From assembly GCA_021823905.1 (NCBI GenBank), contig JAKALX010000025.1, positions 1 through 16,773 on the forward strand: DNA of 16,773 nucleotides, read 5' to 3'. Source of the DNA: Chloroflexota bacterium. GTDB lineage: Bacteria > Chloroflexota > Dehalococcoidia > Tepidiformales > Tepidiformaceae. Position numbers and translations under genes: made by a program. The notes below the pieces were generated by a model that searched no databases, was not told where the DNA came from, and was given only the letters and a program-made list of their open reading frames with translations. Below, piece after piece: positions 5,334 through 10,126 of this stretch; the stretch's first letter is position 1; every line of letters starts with the position of its first letter.

Positions 5334-6560
5334 GTGACGGCCGTTCAGGGTAAGTCGTTGAGCGAGATGCTCCGCCCGCTCGACCTCATCGACATCCCGA
5401 AGATCTACTCGCAGCACGCCGTACTCATCGACTTCGTCCTCTACCTCGTCCTGTTCAACGGAATCGCACAGGTCGCCTTCGCAAAACGGCTCGAGGGCAA
5501 GGGTGGGCGGCTCGTCGCCGGTGCCGTCGGCACTGCCCTCGCCGTTGCGATGACCGGCCTGGAGGCGACGGCGGGATTCACCCTCGCGTCATTCGGGGCG
5601 GTCGCCGCGACCTTCCTTCTCCTGCTCGTCGGGGTCGCAGTCTACCGGACGCTGCGTCACCTCGGTGCAGGGGCCGGTACCGCGGGCGCATTTGCGCTGG
5701 TGCTCGTGGCACTGGGTGTCAAGGCCGCAGCGCCGCGGCTGTCCGACGTGCTGTCGGCGACATTCCCGTTCCTGGACCTCGCGGTCGCCGTTGGGCTGCT
5801 GCTCCTTGCCTGGAAGGCACTGCACCATCTCGTGCCGCAGGGATCGAGCGGAAAGCTGGGCGAGCTGGCTGCAAAGATCGGGAAGCCCGGCCCGAGACAA
5901 AAACCCCGGCCGGAAGCGGCGGGAAGAATCCAGGGACAAGCCGAGGCCGAGCACCTGCGCGATGAGCTTCGGCTTGAACGGCCGGAGATCGGCCGTCATC
6001 TCAAGCGCATTACGAAGCAGGAGCGTAAGGCCTGCAGGCAGGTGAGCAAGGAACTCTCGCTCGTCCGCTCGTTGCTGGAGAAGGGCCGTCACGAGGGGCG
6101 TGACCGGAGAGCGATTGCCGAGGCACTCCAGCGCGTCCCTCCCGAGCGCCATGAACTCCGTGAGCGAGTCGATGCGGTGAAGCTGCTCGACCAGCGACTC
6201 GGCCGCTTCGACCTCGGGGTGCTGAGCGAACTCCGTTCGGCGTGGGATCAAATCCCGGCGGGCGAGCGGTCGTTGATCCGGCGCCTTGCTCTGGAGGAAC
6301 GGGTCAAGGTGCAGTCCGAGCAACGCATCGCCGCGGCCGATGACTACGTGGCGACGTATGACTCCGAGTCGGCCGGCTTGGTCGAGCAAGCGGCGGCGGC
6401 GATCCTCAACAACGCGGTCCCCGAGGCGATCAGGTTGCTTCAGTCGGCGGAGCGGATCGAGGCGGAGGCTCAGAAGAGGATCGACGAGATTCTCGACGTC
6501 GAGCGCGAGCTGCGTCGGATCATGCGGCTGGAGCTACGGCAGGCGAAGCGTGCTGCGTAG
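5334..6560 (+). CDS. Membrane-anchored coiled-coil protein, 408 aa
   Basis: The GTG at 5334 has GGTGAT close upstream; the nearest in-frame ATG is codon 12. Residues 1 to about 170 hold four or five hydrophobic segments (for example IDFVLYLVLFNGIAQVAF, AVAATFLLLLVGVAVY, AFALVLVALGVKAA, LAVAVGLLLLAWKAL). From about residue 190 onward the protein is highly charged and helical (heptad-like EA..L..E, R-rich), typical of a long cytoplasmic coiled coil. There are no enzymatic motifs. I do not recognise a named family. Being divergent from cdc6, it could anchor or segregate DNA or complexes at the membrane, which is inference. Its last 27 bases overlap the convergent gene 6534-6752. Confidence 0.8.
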   Translation: MTAVQGKSLSEMLRPLDLIDIPKIYSQHAVLIDFVLYLVLFNGIAQVAFAKRLEGKGGRLVAGAVGTALAVAMTGLEATAGFTLASFGAVAATFLLLLVGVAVYRTLRHLGAGAGTAGAFALVLVALGVKAAAPRLSDVLSATFPFLDLAVAVGLLLLAWKALHHLVPQGSSGKLGELAAKIGKPGPRQKPRPEAAGRIQGQAEAEHLRDELRLERPEIGRHLKRITKQERKACRQVSKELSLVRSLLEKGRHEGRDRRAIAEALQRVPPERHELRERVDAVKLLDQRLGRFDLGVLSELRSAWDQIPAGERSLIRRLALEERVKVQSEQRIAAADDYVATYDSESAGLVEQAAAAILNNAVPEAIRLLQSAERIEAEAQKRIDEILDVERELRRIMRLELRQAKRAA

Positions 6561-6752
6561 CCGCTGGCAAGAGTGCCCGGCGAGTGAGACCTCAGCTGCT
6601 GATGGTGGGTTCTGGTAGGTTGTTTCTCCTTCGAGGTTGTCGATGAGCATCGGAGCGTCTTCAAAGTCGGCGTCGAGCCGATGACTCGTTCGGGAGCGCC
6701 GCTGTGCCATGTGCTCTTGTTGCCATCGCCAGAGGTCTGTCTGGGTCCACAT
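6534..6752 (-). CDS. Small Trp-rich leaderless protein, 72 aa
   Basis: No Shine-Dalgarno site precedes the ATG at 6752, but a strong BRE/TATA pair (6791-6776) lies about 25 nt upstream, which fits a leaderless mRNA. The N-terminus is WTQTDLWRWQQEHMAQRRSR, followed by an acidic stretch (LDADFEDAPMLIDNLEGE). No known domain. It overlaps the 3' end of the 408-aa gene convergently by 27 bp. A perfect palindrome sits between its TATA box and start (6758-6770), so it is probably repressible. The amphipathic, basic N-terminus could bind nucleic acid or a partner, but this is not established. Confidence 0.6.
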   Translation of the reverse strand: MWTQTDLWRWQQEHMAQRRSRTSHRLDADFEDAPMLIDNLEGETTYQNPPSAAEVSLAGHSCQRLRSTLRLP

Positions 6753-6757
6753 GCCAG

Positions 6758-6770
6758 GGGTCTGAGACCC
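6758..6770. promoter_or_regulatory. 13-bp palindromic operator candidate
   Basis: GGGTCT-G-AGACCC is a perfect inverted repeat placed exactly between the TATA box (6776-6783) and the start codon (6752) of the 72-aa gene. Archaeal repressors commonly bind at this position to block RNA polymerase. Confidence 0.6.
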
Positions 6771-6775
6771 GTGGG

Positions 6776-6791
6776 TTCTTAAACCTTTCGG
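6776..6791 (-). promoter_or_regulatory. Promoter of the 72-aa gene
   Basis: On the minus strand the BRE CCGAAAGG (6791-6784) is followed by TTTAAGAA (6783-6776). The predicted start coincides with the ATG at 6752. Confidence 0.7.
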
Positions 6792-6792
6792 G

Positions 6793-6963
6793 TCAGCCTT
6801 CCATGTGCTTGCCGTAGAGGTCGTAGAACTGGCGGTAGTAGTCGTCCTGCAGCCGGTAGATGATGTGGTCCAGCTTGAGGTTGGCGTCCTTGAGCTGGCG
6901 GCGCATCGACAGCAGCAGATCGTGGCAGGGGTCCGTGCCTTCCGGCGGGGGGTTGCGTGTCAT
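6793..6963 (-). CDS. Small helical leaderless protein, 56 aa
   Basis: This is a very short gene supported mainly by its promoter. A BRE/TATA (CGAAACC then TTTTTATATT, 7001-6985) lies about 25 nt upstream of the ATG at 6963, and no ribosome site is present. After a Pro-rich start (MTRNPPPEGTDPCHDL) the sequence is a clean amphipathic helix: LLLSMRRQLKDANLKLDHII, then YRLQDDYYRQFYDLYGKH. It looks like a small coiled-coil oligomer or a regulator of a larger protein. No family recognised. Its stop lies within the BRE of the next gene's promoter (6784-6791 is immediately adjacent). Confidence 0.7.
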   Translation of the reverse strand: MTRNPPPEGTDPCHDLLLSMRRQLKDANLKLDHIIYRLQDDYYRQFYDLYGKHMEG

Positions 6964-6984
6964 GCCGGGGCGGGAAGTGACTCG

Positions 6985-7001
6985 AATATAAAAAGGTTTC
7001 G
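6985..7001 (-). promoter_or_regulatory. Promoter of the 56-aa gene
   Basis: On the minus strand CGAAACC (7001-6995) precedes TTTTTATATT (6994-6985), one of the best BRE/TATA pairs in the window. The predicted start is within a few bases of the ATG at 6963. Confidence 0.75.
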
Positions 7002-7026
7002 CTGTGTCCCTACTCTCCAGTGAGGT

Positions 7027-7296
7027 CTACTCCTCGGGCTCCGGGCCGGGAGCGGCGGCGTCCTCCCTGAGCCAGCAGTACTCGAGCGCCTTCTGGATCA
7101 CGAGCACGGCGCGCGCCGCCTCGTTGGGGCGCATCGATCCGGAGTCCTTCCACTCGCCGGTCGCCTCGTCCCGGTAGCGGCACGAGAAGGCAATGGAGGG
7201 CAACTCCATCGGGCCGTTCGGCGTCTGTCGCTGGTTCACGAACACCGCGGCGCGGCATGGGCCGGCGCGGAACGTCTTCCTGGGTTTGGTTGTCAT
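7027..7296 (-). CDS. Small 'dGEW..IQKALEY' domain protein, 89 aa
   Basis: Third paralogue of the domain in 995-1276 and 1898-2347: RKTFRAGPCRAAVFVN, then a strand-rich stretch with CRYRDEATGEWKDSGSMR, then the helix AVLVIQKALEYCWL and an acidic tail. The start is placed at the ATG at 7296, preceded by GGTGAT; a GTG at 7305 would coincide with the predicted transcription start and give a leaderless product of 92 aa. Unlike its two paralogues it has its own promoter (7328-7343) and no three-arm leader. Function unknown. Confidence 0.75.
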   Translation of the reverse strand: MTTKPRKTFRAGPCRAAVFVNQRQTPNGPMELPSIAFSCRYRDEATGEWKDSGSMRPNEAARAVLVIQKALEYCWLREDAAAPGPEPEE

Positions 7297-7315
7297 GGGT
7301 ATCACCGTGACCCAT
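7295..7315. promoter_or_regulatory. Inverted repeat over the start codon
   Basis: ATGGGT (7295-7300) and ACCCAT (7310-7315) form a 6-bp inverted repeat with a 9-nt spacer, covering the start region of the 89-aa gene. It could be an operator or an RNA hairpin. The short arms make chance possible. Confidence 0.35.
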
Positions 7316-7327
7316 ACGGTAACCCGG

Positions 7328-7343
7328 CTTTATCAACTTTTCG
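7328..7343 (-). promoter_or_regulatory. Promoter of the 89-aa gene
   Basis: On the minus strand the BRE CGAAAAG (7343-7337) is followed by TTGATAAAG (7336-7328), predicting a start near 7306, at or just before the gene start. Confidence 0.65.
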
Positions 7344-7388
7344 GTGTCGAGGGAGCCTGTGAGGTGGCACGTCCGGAGCAGCTGTCGA

Positions 7389-7568
7389 TTAGGCCCAGTT
7401 CGTCATCAGGCGGAAACTTCCGTCGGCCTGCCGCGACAACTCAATTCGCGTTCCCTTGCCGCATTCTGGGCAGTGGATGGCCTGGGAGCCTTCCATCACC
7501 TGGACCCGCTTCTCGGTACAGCCGCAGATGAGGTTTACGACTACGATGCTTCCCTCGGCAAGCTGCAT
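7389..7568 (-). CDS. Small zinc-ribbon-like protein, 59 aa
   Basis: The ATG at 7568 follows GGGAGG; the longer frame upstream lacks a ribosome site. The protein is beta-rich with two cysteine pairs, CGC at about 15-17 and CPEC at about 33-36, flanked by hydrophobic strands (SIVVVNLICGC, KRVQVMEGSQAIHCPECG). This fits a small zinc ribbon with an unusual first knuckle (CxC). Such proteins may bind nucleic acid or act as protein adaptors. Upstream, 7569-7773 holds no gene and no clear TATA box, so it may be read through from the radC operon. Confidence 0.7.
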   Translation of the reverse strand: MQLAEGSIVVVNLICGCTEKRVQVMEGSQAIHCPECGKGTRIELSRQADGSFRLMTNWA

Positions 7569-7773
7569 GGGCCCTCCCTTGGGTACTAAGCGGCAAGTGT
7601 GGGACAGCGCCACAATCGCCGTCAAGTGGACGTGGAGGTCGAGGCGGGTGCCGAGAAGGGTGAAGTGGAGCGCTGAGGGATGATTCCTGGTGTCCAGGTC
7701 CGTAGTGGCCGGCGGGAGAACCGGGACTCTGGCTTCTCGGCTGCGGTACCACCGGGCAGTTCAGGAGAATGGA

Positions 7774-7791
7774 CCGGGGCTTTCGCCCCGG
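7774..7791 (-). terminator. GNRA-loop hairpin after radC
   Basis: On the minus strand CCGGGGC-GAAA-GCCCCGG is a 7-bp stem with a GAAA tetraloop, 22 nt past the radC stop. There is no strong T-tract, so it may stabilise or process the mRNA rather than terminate it. Confidence 0.5.
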
Positions 7792-7813
7792 CGAGAGGGC
7801 CGGTTGGGGTTTC

Positions 7814-8290
7814 TCAGATGACGCCGCGCTGGCGGAGGCTCACGTAGCCCTCATGTGCCACGATCACGTGGTCGAGCACGTTGATGGCCAGGGTCTGGCC
7901 GGCGCTTTTCAGTCGTCGTGTCAGCTCGATGTCGTCCTCGCTTGGCGTGGGGTCGTCCGATGGGTGGTTGTGCACGACGACGATGCCGTGGGCATTCGCC
8001 AGGATCGCCGCCTTGAAGACGTCGCCTGGTCCGACGACCGAGTGGGTCGTCGTGCCGACATGCACCGCGTGGATGCCGACGAGGCGGTTGCGCGCGTCAA
8101 GCAGCGCCACCGCCACACACTCGCGATCGAGTGAAGCCATCGGTCGAAACACCTCGTACACGATCTCGGGCCGGTCAAGCAACGGGGCGCGCTGGCTGGA
8201 AGCTTGTGGCTCCCGCACCAGGGCGACTCGGACGGTGTACCGGTCAAATCGTGTGTTGCCTTGCAAGCTGCGGATGAGGTCATCGATCAT
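7814..8290 (-). CDS. radC: RadC-like JAMM/MPN domain protein, 158 aa
   Basis: The RadC family signature is complete: E57 in RECVAVALLD, then H107-x-H109 in HNHPSDDPTPSEDD with D120, the residues that coordinate zinc in JAMM metalloproteases. The N-terminal helix-hairpin-helix part of longer RadC proteins is absent; the short form is typical of plasmid- and phage-borne copies. The biochemical role of RadC is unsettled despite the name. The ATG at 8290 has AGGAG at 6-nt spacing. It is the last gene of the minus-strand operon starting at 9515, and its presence supports a mobile-element origin. Confidence 0.93.
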   Translation of the reverse strand: MIDDLIRSLQGNTRFDRYTVRVALVREPQASSQRAPLLDRPEIVYEVFRPMASLDRECVAVALLDARNRLVGIHAVHVGTTTHSVVGPGDVFKAAILANAHGIVVVHNHPSDDPTPSEDDIELTRRLKSAGQTLAINVLDHVIVAHEGYVSLRQRGVI

Positions 8291-8314
8291 CTCATTCTCC
8301 TTTCTGCCCTCTCT

Positions 8315-8356
8315 GTCACGGATGGGTGACTGGAAAGCGGGGCCCGTAGGCCCCGC
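8315..8356 (-). promoter_or_regulatory. Double-hairpin leader of radC
   Basis: On the minus strand an 8-bp stem GCGGGGCC (8356-8349)/GGCCCCGC (8344-8337) is followed by GTCAC-CCATCC-GTGAC (8330-8315), then the AGGAG site. Here the two stems are separate rather than sharing an arm. The stop codon of the 51-aa gene (8318-8316) lies in the second stem. The first hairpin resembles the one at 8616-8633, so it may also be the 3' hairpin of the upstream gene. Confidence 0.5.
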
Positions 8357-8471
8357 CCGGAGGAGGAACGCGTGTGGGTGTCAGCTGTGCGGGCGACGAA
8401 CCACGGTTGTTGGGCGGACCGTCCGTGGCACCTCCCTGCGTGTTGTCGTGGTCGTTGCTGCGTGCTGGCAT
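8316..8471 (-). CDS. Small low-complexity protein, 51 aa
   Basis: The ATG at 8471 follows AAGGAGGTG, the strongest ribosome site in this operon, and the frame is open for 51 codons. Composition is hydrophilic and disordered (MPARSNDHDNTQGGATDGPP..., Pro/Gly/Asn-rich). The C-terminal third runs through the hairpin that precedes radC, so the stop may have been lost and the natural product may be shorter. No domain recognised. The strong ribosome site and leader are the main reasons to call it. Confidence 0.5.
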   Translation of the reverse strand: MPARSNDHDNTQGGATDGPPNNRGSSPAQLTPTRVPPPGGAYGPRFPVTHP

Positions 8472-8516
8472 AAGCCACCTCCTTTCGTGCGTTTCCCCCG
8501 CCGTCTTCTCCGTTTT

Positions 8517-8552
8517 GGAGCGGGAGCGAGTCAGCTCCGCGTGGGAACCGAC
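8517..8552 (-). promoter_or_regulatory. Degenerate leader stem-loop, upstream of the 51-aa gene
   Basis: This is related in sequence to the 9164-9203 leader (shared CACGCGGAGC on the minus strand). Its first stem is imperfect (8552-8544 with 8538-8530). GGAGC (8538-8534) can pair with GCTCC (8521-8517). It looks like a decaying copy. Confidence 0.45.
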
Positions 8553-8615
8553 CTGCGCGAAGCGGGCCCTTGCACGTGGGCCGGATCTATTGGGGAGGTG
8601 CGACAAGTTGAAAGC

Positions 8616-8633
8616 GGGGGCCGTCCGGCCCCC
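8616..8633 (-). terminator. GC-rich hairpin after the 153-aa gene
   Basis: GGGGGCC-gtcc-GGCCCCC forms a 7-bp stem 22 nt past the stop. It resembles 8337-8356 in sequence, including a flanking AAAGCGGGG. It lacks a T-tract on the minus strand. Confidence 0.5.
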
Positions 8634-8654
8634 TGGTGGGAAGGGGGTGGTGTG

Positions 8655-9116
8655 CTACGGGTGGGAGAACCGCACCACCGTGTACGACCCTTCGATTGTC
8701 GTCCCGGCGTACTTGTAGTAGGTGAAACTCTCCCGGTTGTCGACCTTGACCAGCACGTCGCCGGTTGAGGTCCTGGTGATCTCGAGGCCCACATCGGCGC
8801 CGCGGGGATCGGCGAGCGAGACCGCGAGGCTCAACGCCTTCTGCACGGGCTCGTCGAAGCACGATCGCTCCGAGTAGTCCTCTTTCTCGAGGCACGCCCA
8901 GTTGAACCAGTCGTTCTGCGGGATTTCCTCGATCGACCGCCAGGGCAGCTCGGCGCCGCACTCGGGGCAGAGCAGCAGTTCGTCGGTCTCCTCGGGTGGC
9001 CGGAGCCGCTCGAGGTCCACTGCGGCTCCGCAGTTTGGGCACTGCCGGTCGAGGTCCTCCTTCGACGTGCCGTGCAGCCACAGCTCGGTATGCTCGGTTT
9101 CATCGTCGTTGCACAT
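8655..9116 (-). CDS. Double-CxxC zinc-ribbon protein, 153 aa
   Basis: The ATG at 9116 follows AGGAGGTG. The N-terminal half has CPNC at about 26-29 and CPECG at about 50-54, a zinc ribbon like those of nucleic-acid-binding proteins. The C-terminal half (from about residue 95) is beta-rich with VGLEITRTSTGDVLVKVDN and TVVRFSHP and has no cysteine pair; it looks like a separate small domain. The N-terminus is strongly acidic (MCNDDETEHTE). No family recognised. Middle gene of the 9515-7814 operon, with its own leader and 3' hairpin. Confidence 0.8.
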   Translation of the reverse strand: MCNDDETEHTELWLHGTSKEDLDRQCPNCGAAVDLERLRPPEETDELLLCPECGAELPWRSIEEIPQNDWFNWACLEKEDYSERSCFDEPVQKALSLAVSLADPRGADVGLEITRTSTGDVLVKVDNRESFTYYKYAGTTIEGSYTVVRFSHP

Positions 9117-9163
9117 GCGTCACCTCCTGGGGTTGGTCCCCTCCCGCCTTGCTTCTCCTGGAT

Positions 9164-9203
9164 GGAGCCGGAGCGGGTCGGCTCCGCGTGGAAGCCGACC
9201 CGC
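9164..9203 (-). promoter_or_regulatory. Three-arm leader stem-loop, upstream of the 153-aa gene
   Basis: On the minus strand GCGGGTCGGCT (9203-9193) pairs perfectly with AGCCGACCCGC (9183-9173). The second arm's GGAGCCG (9185-9179) can instead pair over 7 bp with CGGCTCC (9170-9164). A further small hairpin GGGG-ACCAA-CCCC lies before the AGGAGGTG site. Confidence 0.65.
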
Positions 9204-9269
9204 CGGAAGCCCGGTCATTCGTCGCGGCCGGATGCGCTGGGTGTTGGGGTAATCGAGTGAACGTAAGGT

Positions 9270-9291
9270 GGCCGTCCGTCACCGGACGGCC
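9270..9291 (-). terminator. GC-rich hairpin after the 71-aa gene
   Basis: GGCCGTCCG (9270-9278) and CGGACGGCC (9283-9291) form a perfect 9-bp stem with a 4-nt loop, 8 nt past the stop of the 71-aa gene. Confidence 0.5.
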
Positions 9292-9299
9292 TGCCGCCG

Positions 9300-9515
9300 C
9301 TAGGAGCTGGCGGTCTCGTCGGACTCCGTCTCCTCGGTGCTCTTGAGGTCCCGGATGTGGAGTGCTCCATTCACCGGGAACGCATTCAAGCGCACGTTGA
9401 GGGAGTCGTCGCGGTTGACGAAGGCGATCCCGATCTGAATCCAGAGATTCTTGCGCTCGGGATGCTCTTCGCTCTGCCGCTCGACGATGGTGTAGACCCC
9501 CTTGATGTGGGACAT
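9300..9515 (-). CDS. Small beta-rich protein, 71 aa
   Basis: The ATG at 9515 follows AAGGAGGTG; a GTG at 9524 falls inside that ribosome site and is rejected. The core has YTIVERQ, NLWIQIGIAFVNRDDSLNVR and LNAFPVNGALHIRD. The pattern W..iGiAf.NrDgSlnv.L.a.PvnG.l.IRD matches small uncharacterised proteins I recall from bacterial and plasmid genomes; I know no function. Acidic Glu/Ser/Thr tail. It is the first gene of the operon to radC, transcribed from 9573-9587 and divergent from the HerA operon. Confidence 0.8.
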   Translation of the reverse strand: MSHIKGVYTIVERQSEEHPERKNLWIQIGIAFVNRDDSLNVRLNAFPVNGALHIRDLKSTEETESDETASS

Positions 9516-9572
9516 GGTGTCCACCTCCTTTCGTAGGGGTGCTTACTACGCAGGGGTGGTGAAGCGGTGTAG

Positions 9573-9587
9573 CTTAAATACTTTGTG
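9573..9587 (-). promoter_or_regulatory. Promoter of the 9515-7814 operon
   Basis: On the minus strand CACAAAG (9587-9581) precedes TATTTAAG (9580-9573), predicting a start near 9550 and a leader of about 35 nt with a small hairpin CGTAG/CTACG. Confidence 0.65.
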
Positions 9588-9599
9588 GTGCCGCAGGAG

Positions 9600-9614
9600 C
9601 GAAAAGTTTAAGTA
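9600..9614 (+). promoter_or_regulatory. Promoter of the HerA-nuclease operon
   Basis: The BRE CGAAAAG (9600-9606) is followed directly by TTTAAGTA (9607-9614), predicting a start near 9635, which coincides with the GTG of the first gene. It is divergent from the 9573-9587 promoter, with the two TATA boxes about 30 bp apart. Confidence 0.7.
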
Positions 9615-9620
9615 GGAGCG

Positions 9621-9642
9621 GTCACCACAGGGGAGTGGTGAC
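9621..9642. promoter_or_regulatory. Operator-like inverted repeat GTCACCAC-N6-GTGGTGAC
   Basis: Perfect 8-bp arms with a 6-nt spacer lie between the TATA box and the start of the 163-aa gene, and the right arm overlaps the GTG codons. The geometry (two half-sites 14 bp apart centre to centre) suits a dimeric HTH repressor. An RNA hairpin is less likely, as the predicted transcript would start at the right arm. Confidence 0.65.
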
Positions 9643-10126
9643 AACAATGCCTCCGCCACCCTTTCATCCGGACTACGGCCTCTCCCCGCAGGCGCCCCTC
9701 GACATCACGCGTTACCTGACGCCGGGTGCCGGGAGCTACGGGATGCCGCCGGCACCGAACGATGACCCTCTCGATGAGCTCCTGCGGATGCGAAGCCAGG
9801 GACTCGAGGATCTGGTATGCCGCGTCGGCGACTTGATCGAGGCGCGGCAACAGGCCGGCAGGGAGTCCGCGGCCGCGATTTCCCGCGACCTCACGTACCT
9901 CGAGAACCTCATCATCGACCGCTACCGCCTCAACGAGCGTGCCACCGATGACCGGACCTACGTGAAGCTGCGGCTGGAGCAGCTCCGCCTGCACAGCGAG
10001 GCCCGGCAGGAGACCGTGAGCTGCTGGCGCGATACGGTCCTCTTGGCCAAGGAGCTTGGCGACCTCGTCAGGCGCGCGAATGAAGCCCAGCAGCGGGACA
10101 GGCTCCTGCAGGGTGAGATCCGATGA
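9635..10126 (+). CDS. Helical protein partnered with the HerA-like ATPase, 163 aa
   Basis: The start is uncertain: the GTG at 9635 coincides with the predicted transcription start (leaderless), while the ATG at 9647 has GGTGAC just upstream and would give 159 aa. The first 45 residues are Pro-rich and disordered (PPPPFHPDYGLSP...). From about 48 onward the protein is helical and coiled-coil-like (LLRMRSQGLEDLVCRVGDL, IEARQQAGRESAAAISRDL). Its stop overlaps the ATPase start (ATGATG), so the two are co-translated and probably interact. It is not NurA: it is too short and lacks the nuclease motifs. It may be a DNA-tethering or oligomerising subunit. Confidence 0.75.
   Translation: MVTTMPPPPFHPDYGLSPQAPLDITRYLTPGAGSYGMPPAPNDDPLDELLRMRSQGLEDLVCRVGDLIEARQQAGRESAAAISRDLTYLENLIIDRYRLNERATDDRTYVKLRLEQLRLHSEARQETVSCWRDTVLLAKELGDLVRRANEAQQRDRLLQGEIR

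Noticed and set aside
9635..10126. NurA nuclease next to HerA
   Set aside because: The 163-aa protein is too short and lacks NurA acidic motifs; it is Pro-rich then coiled-coil.
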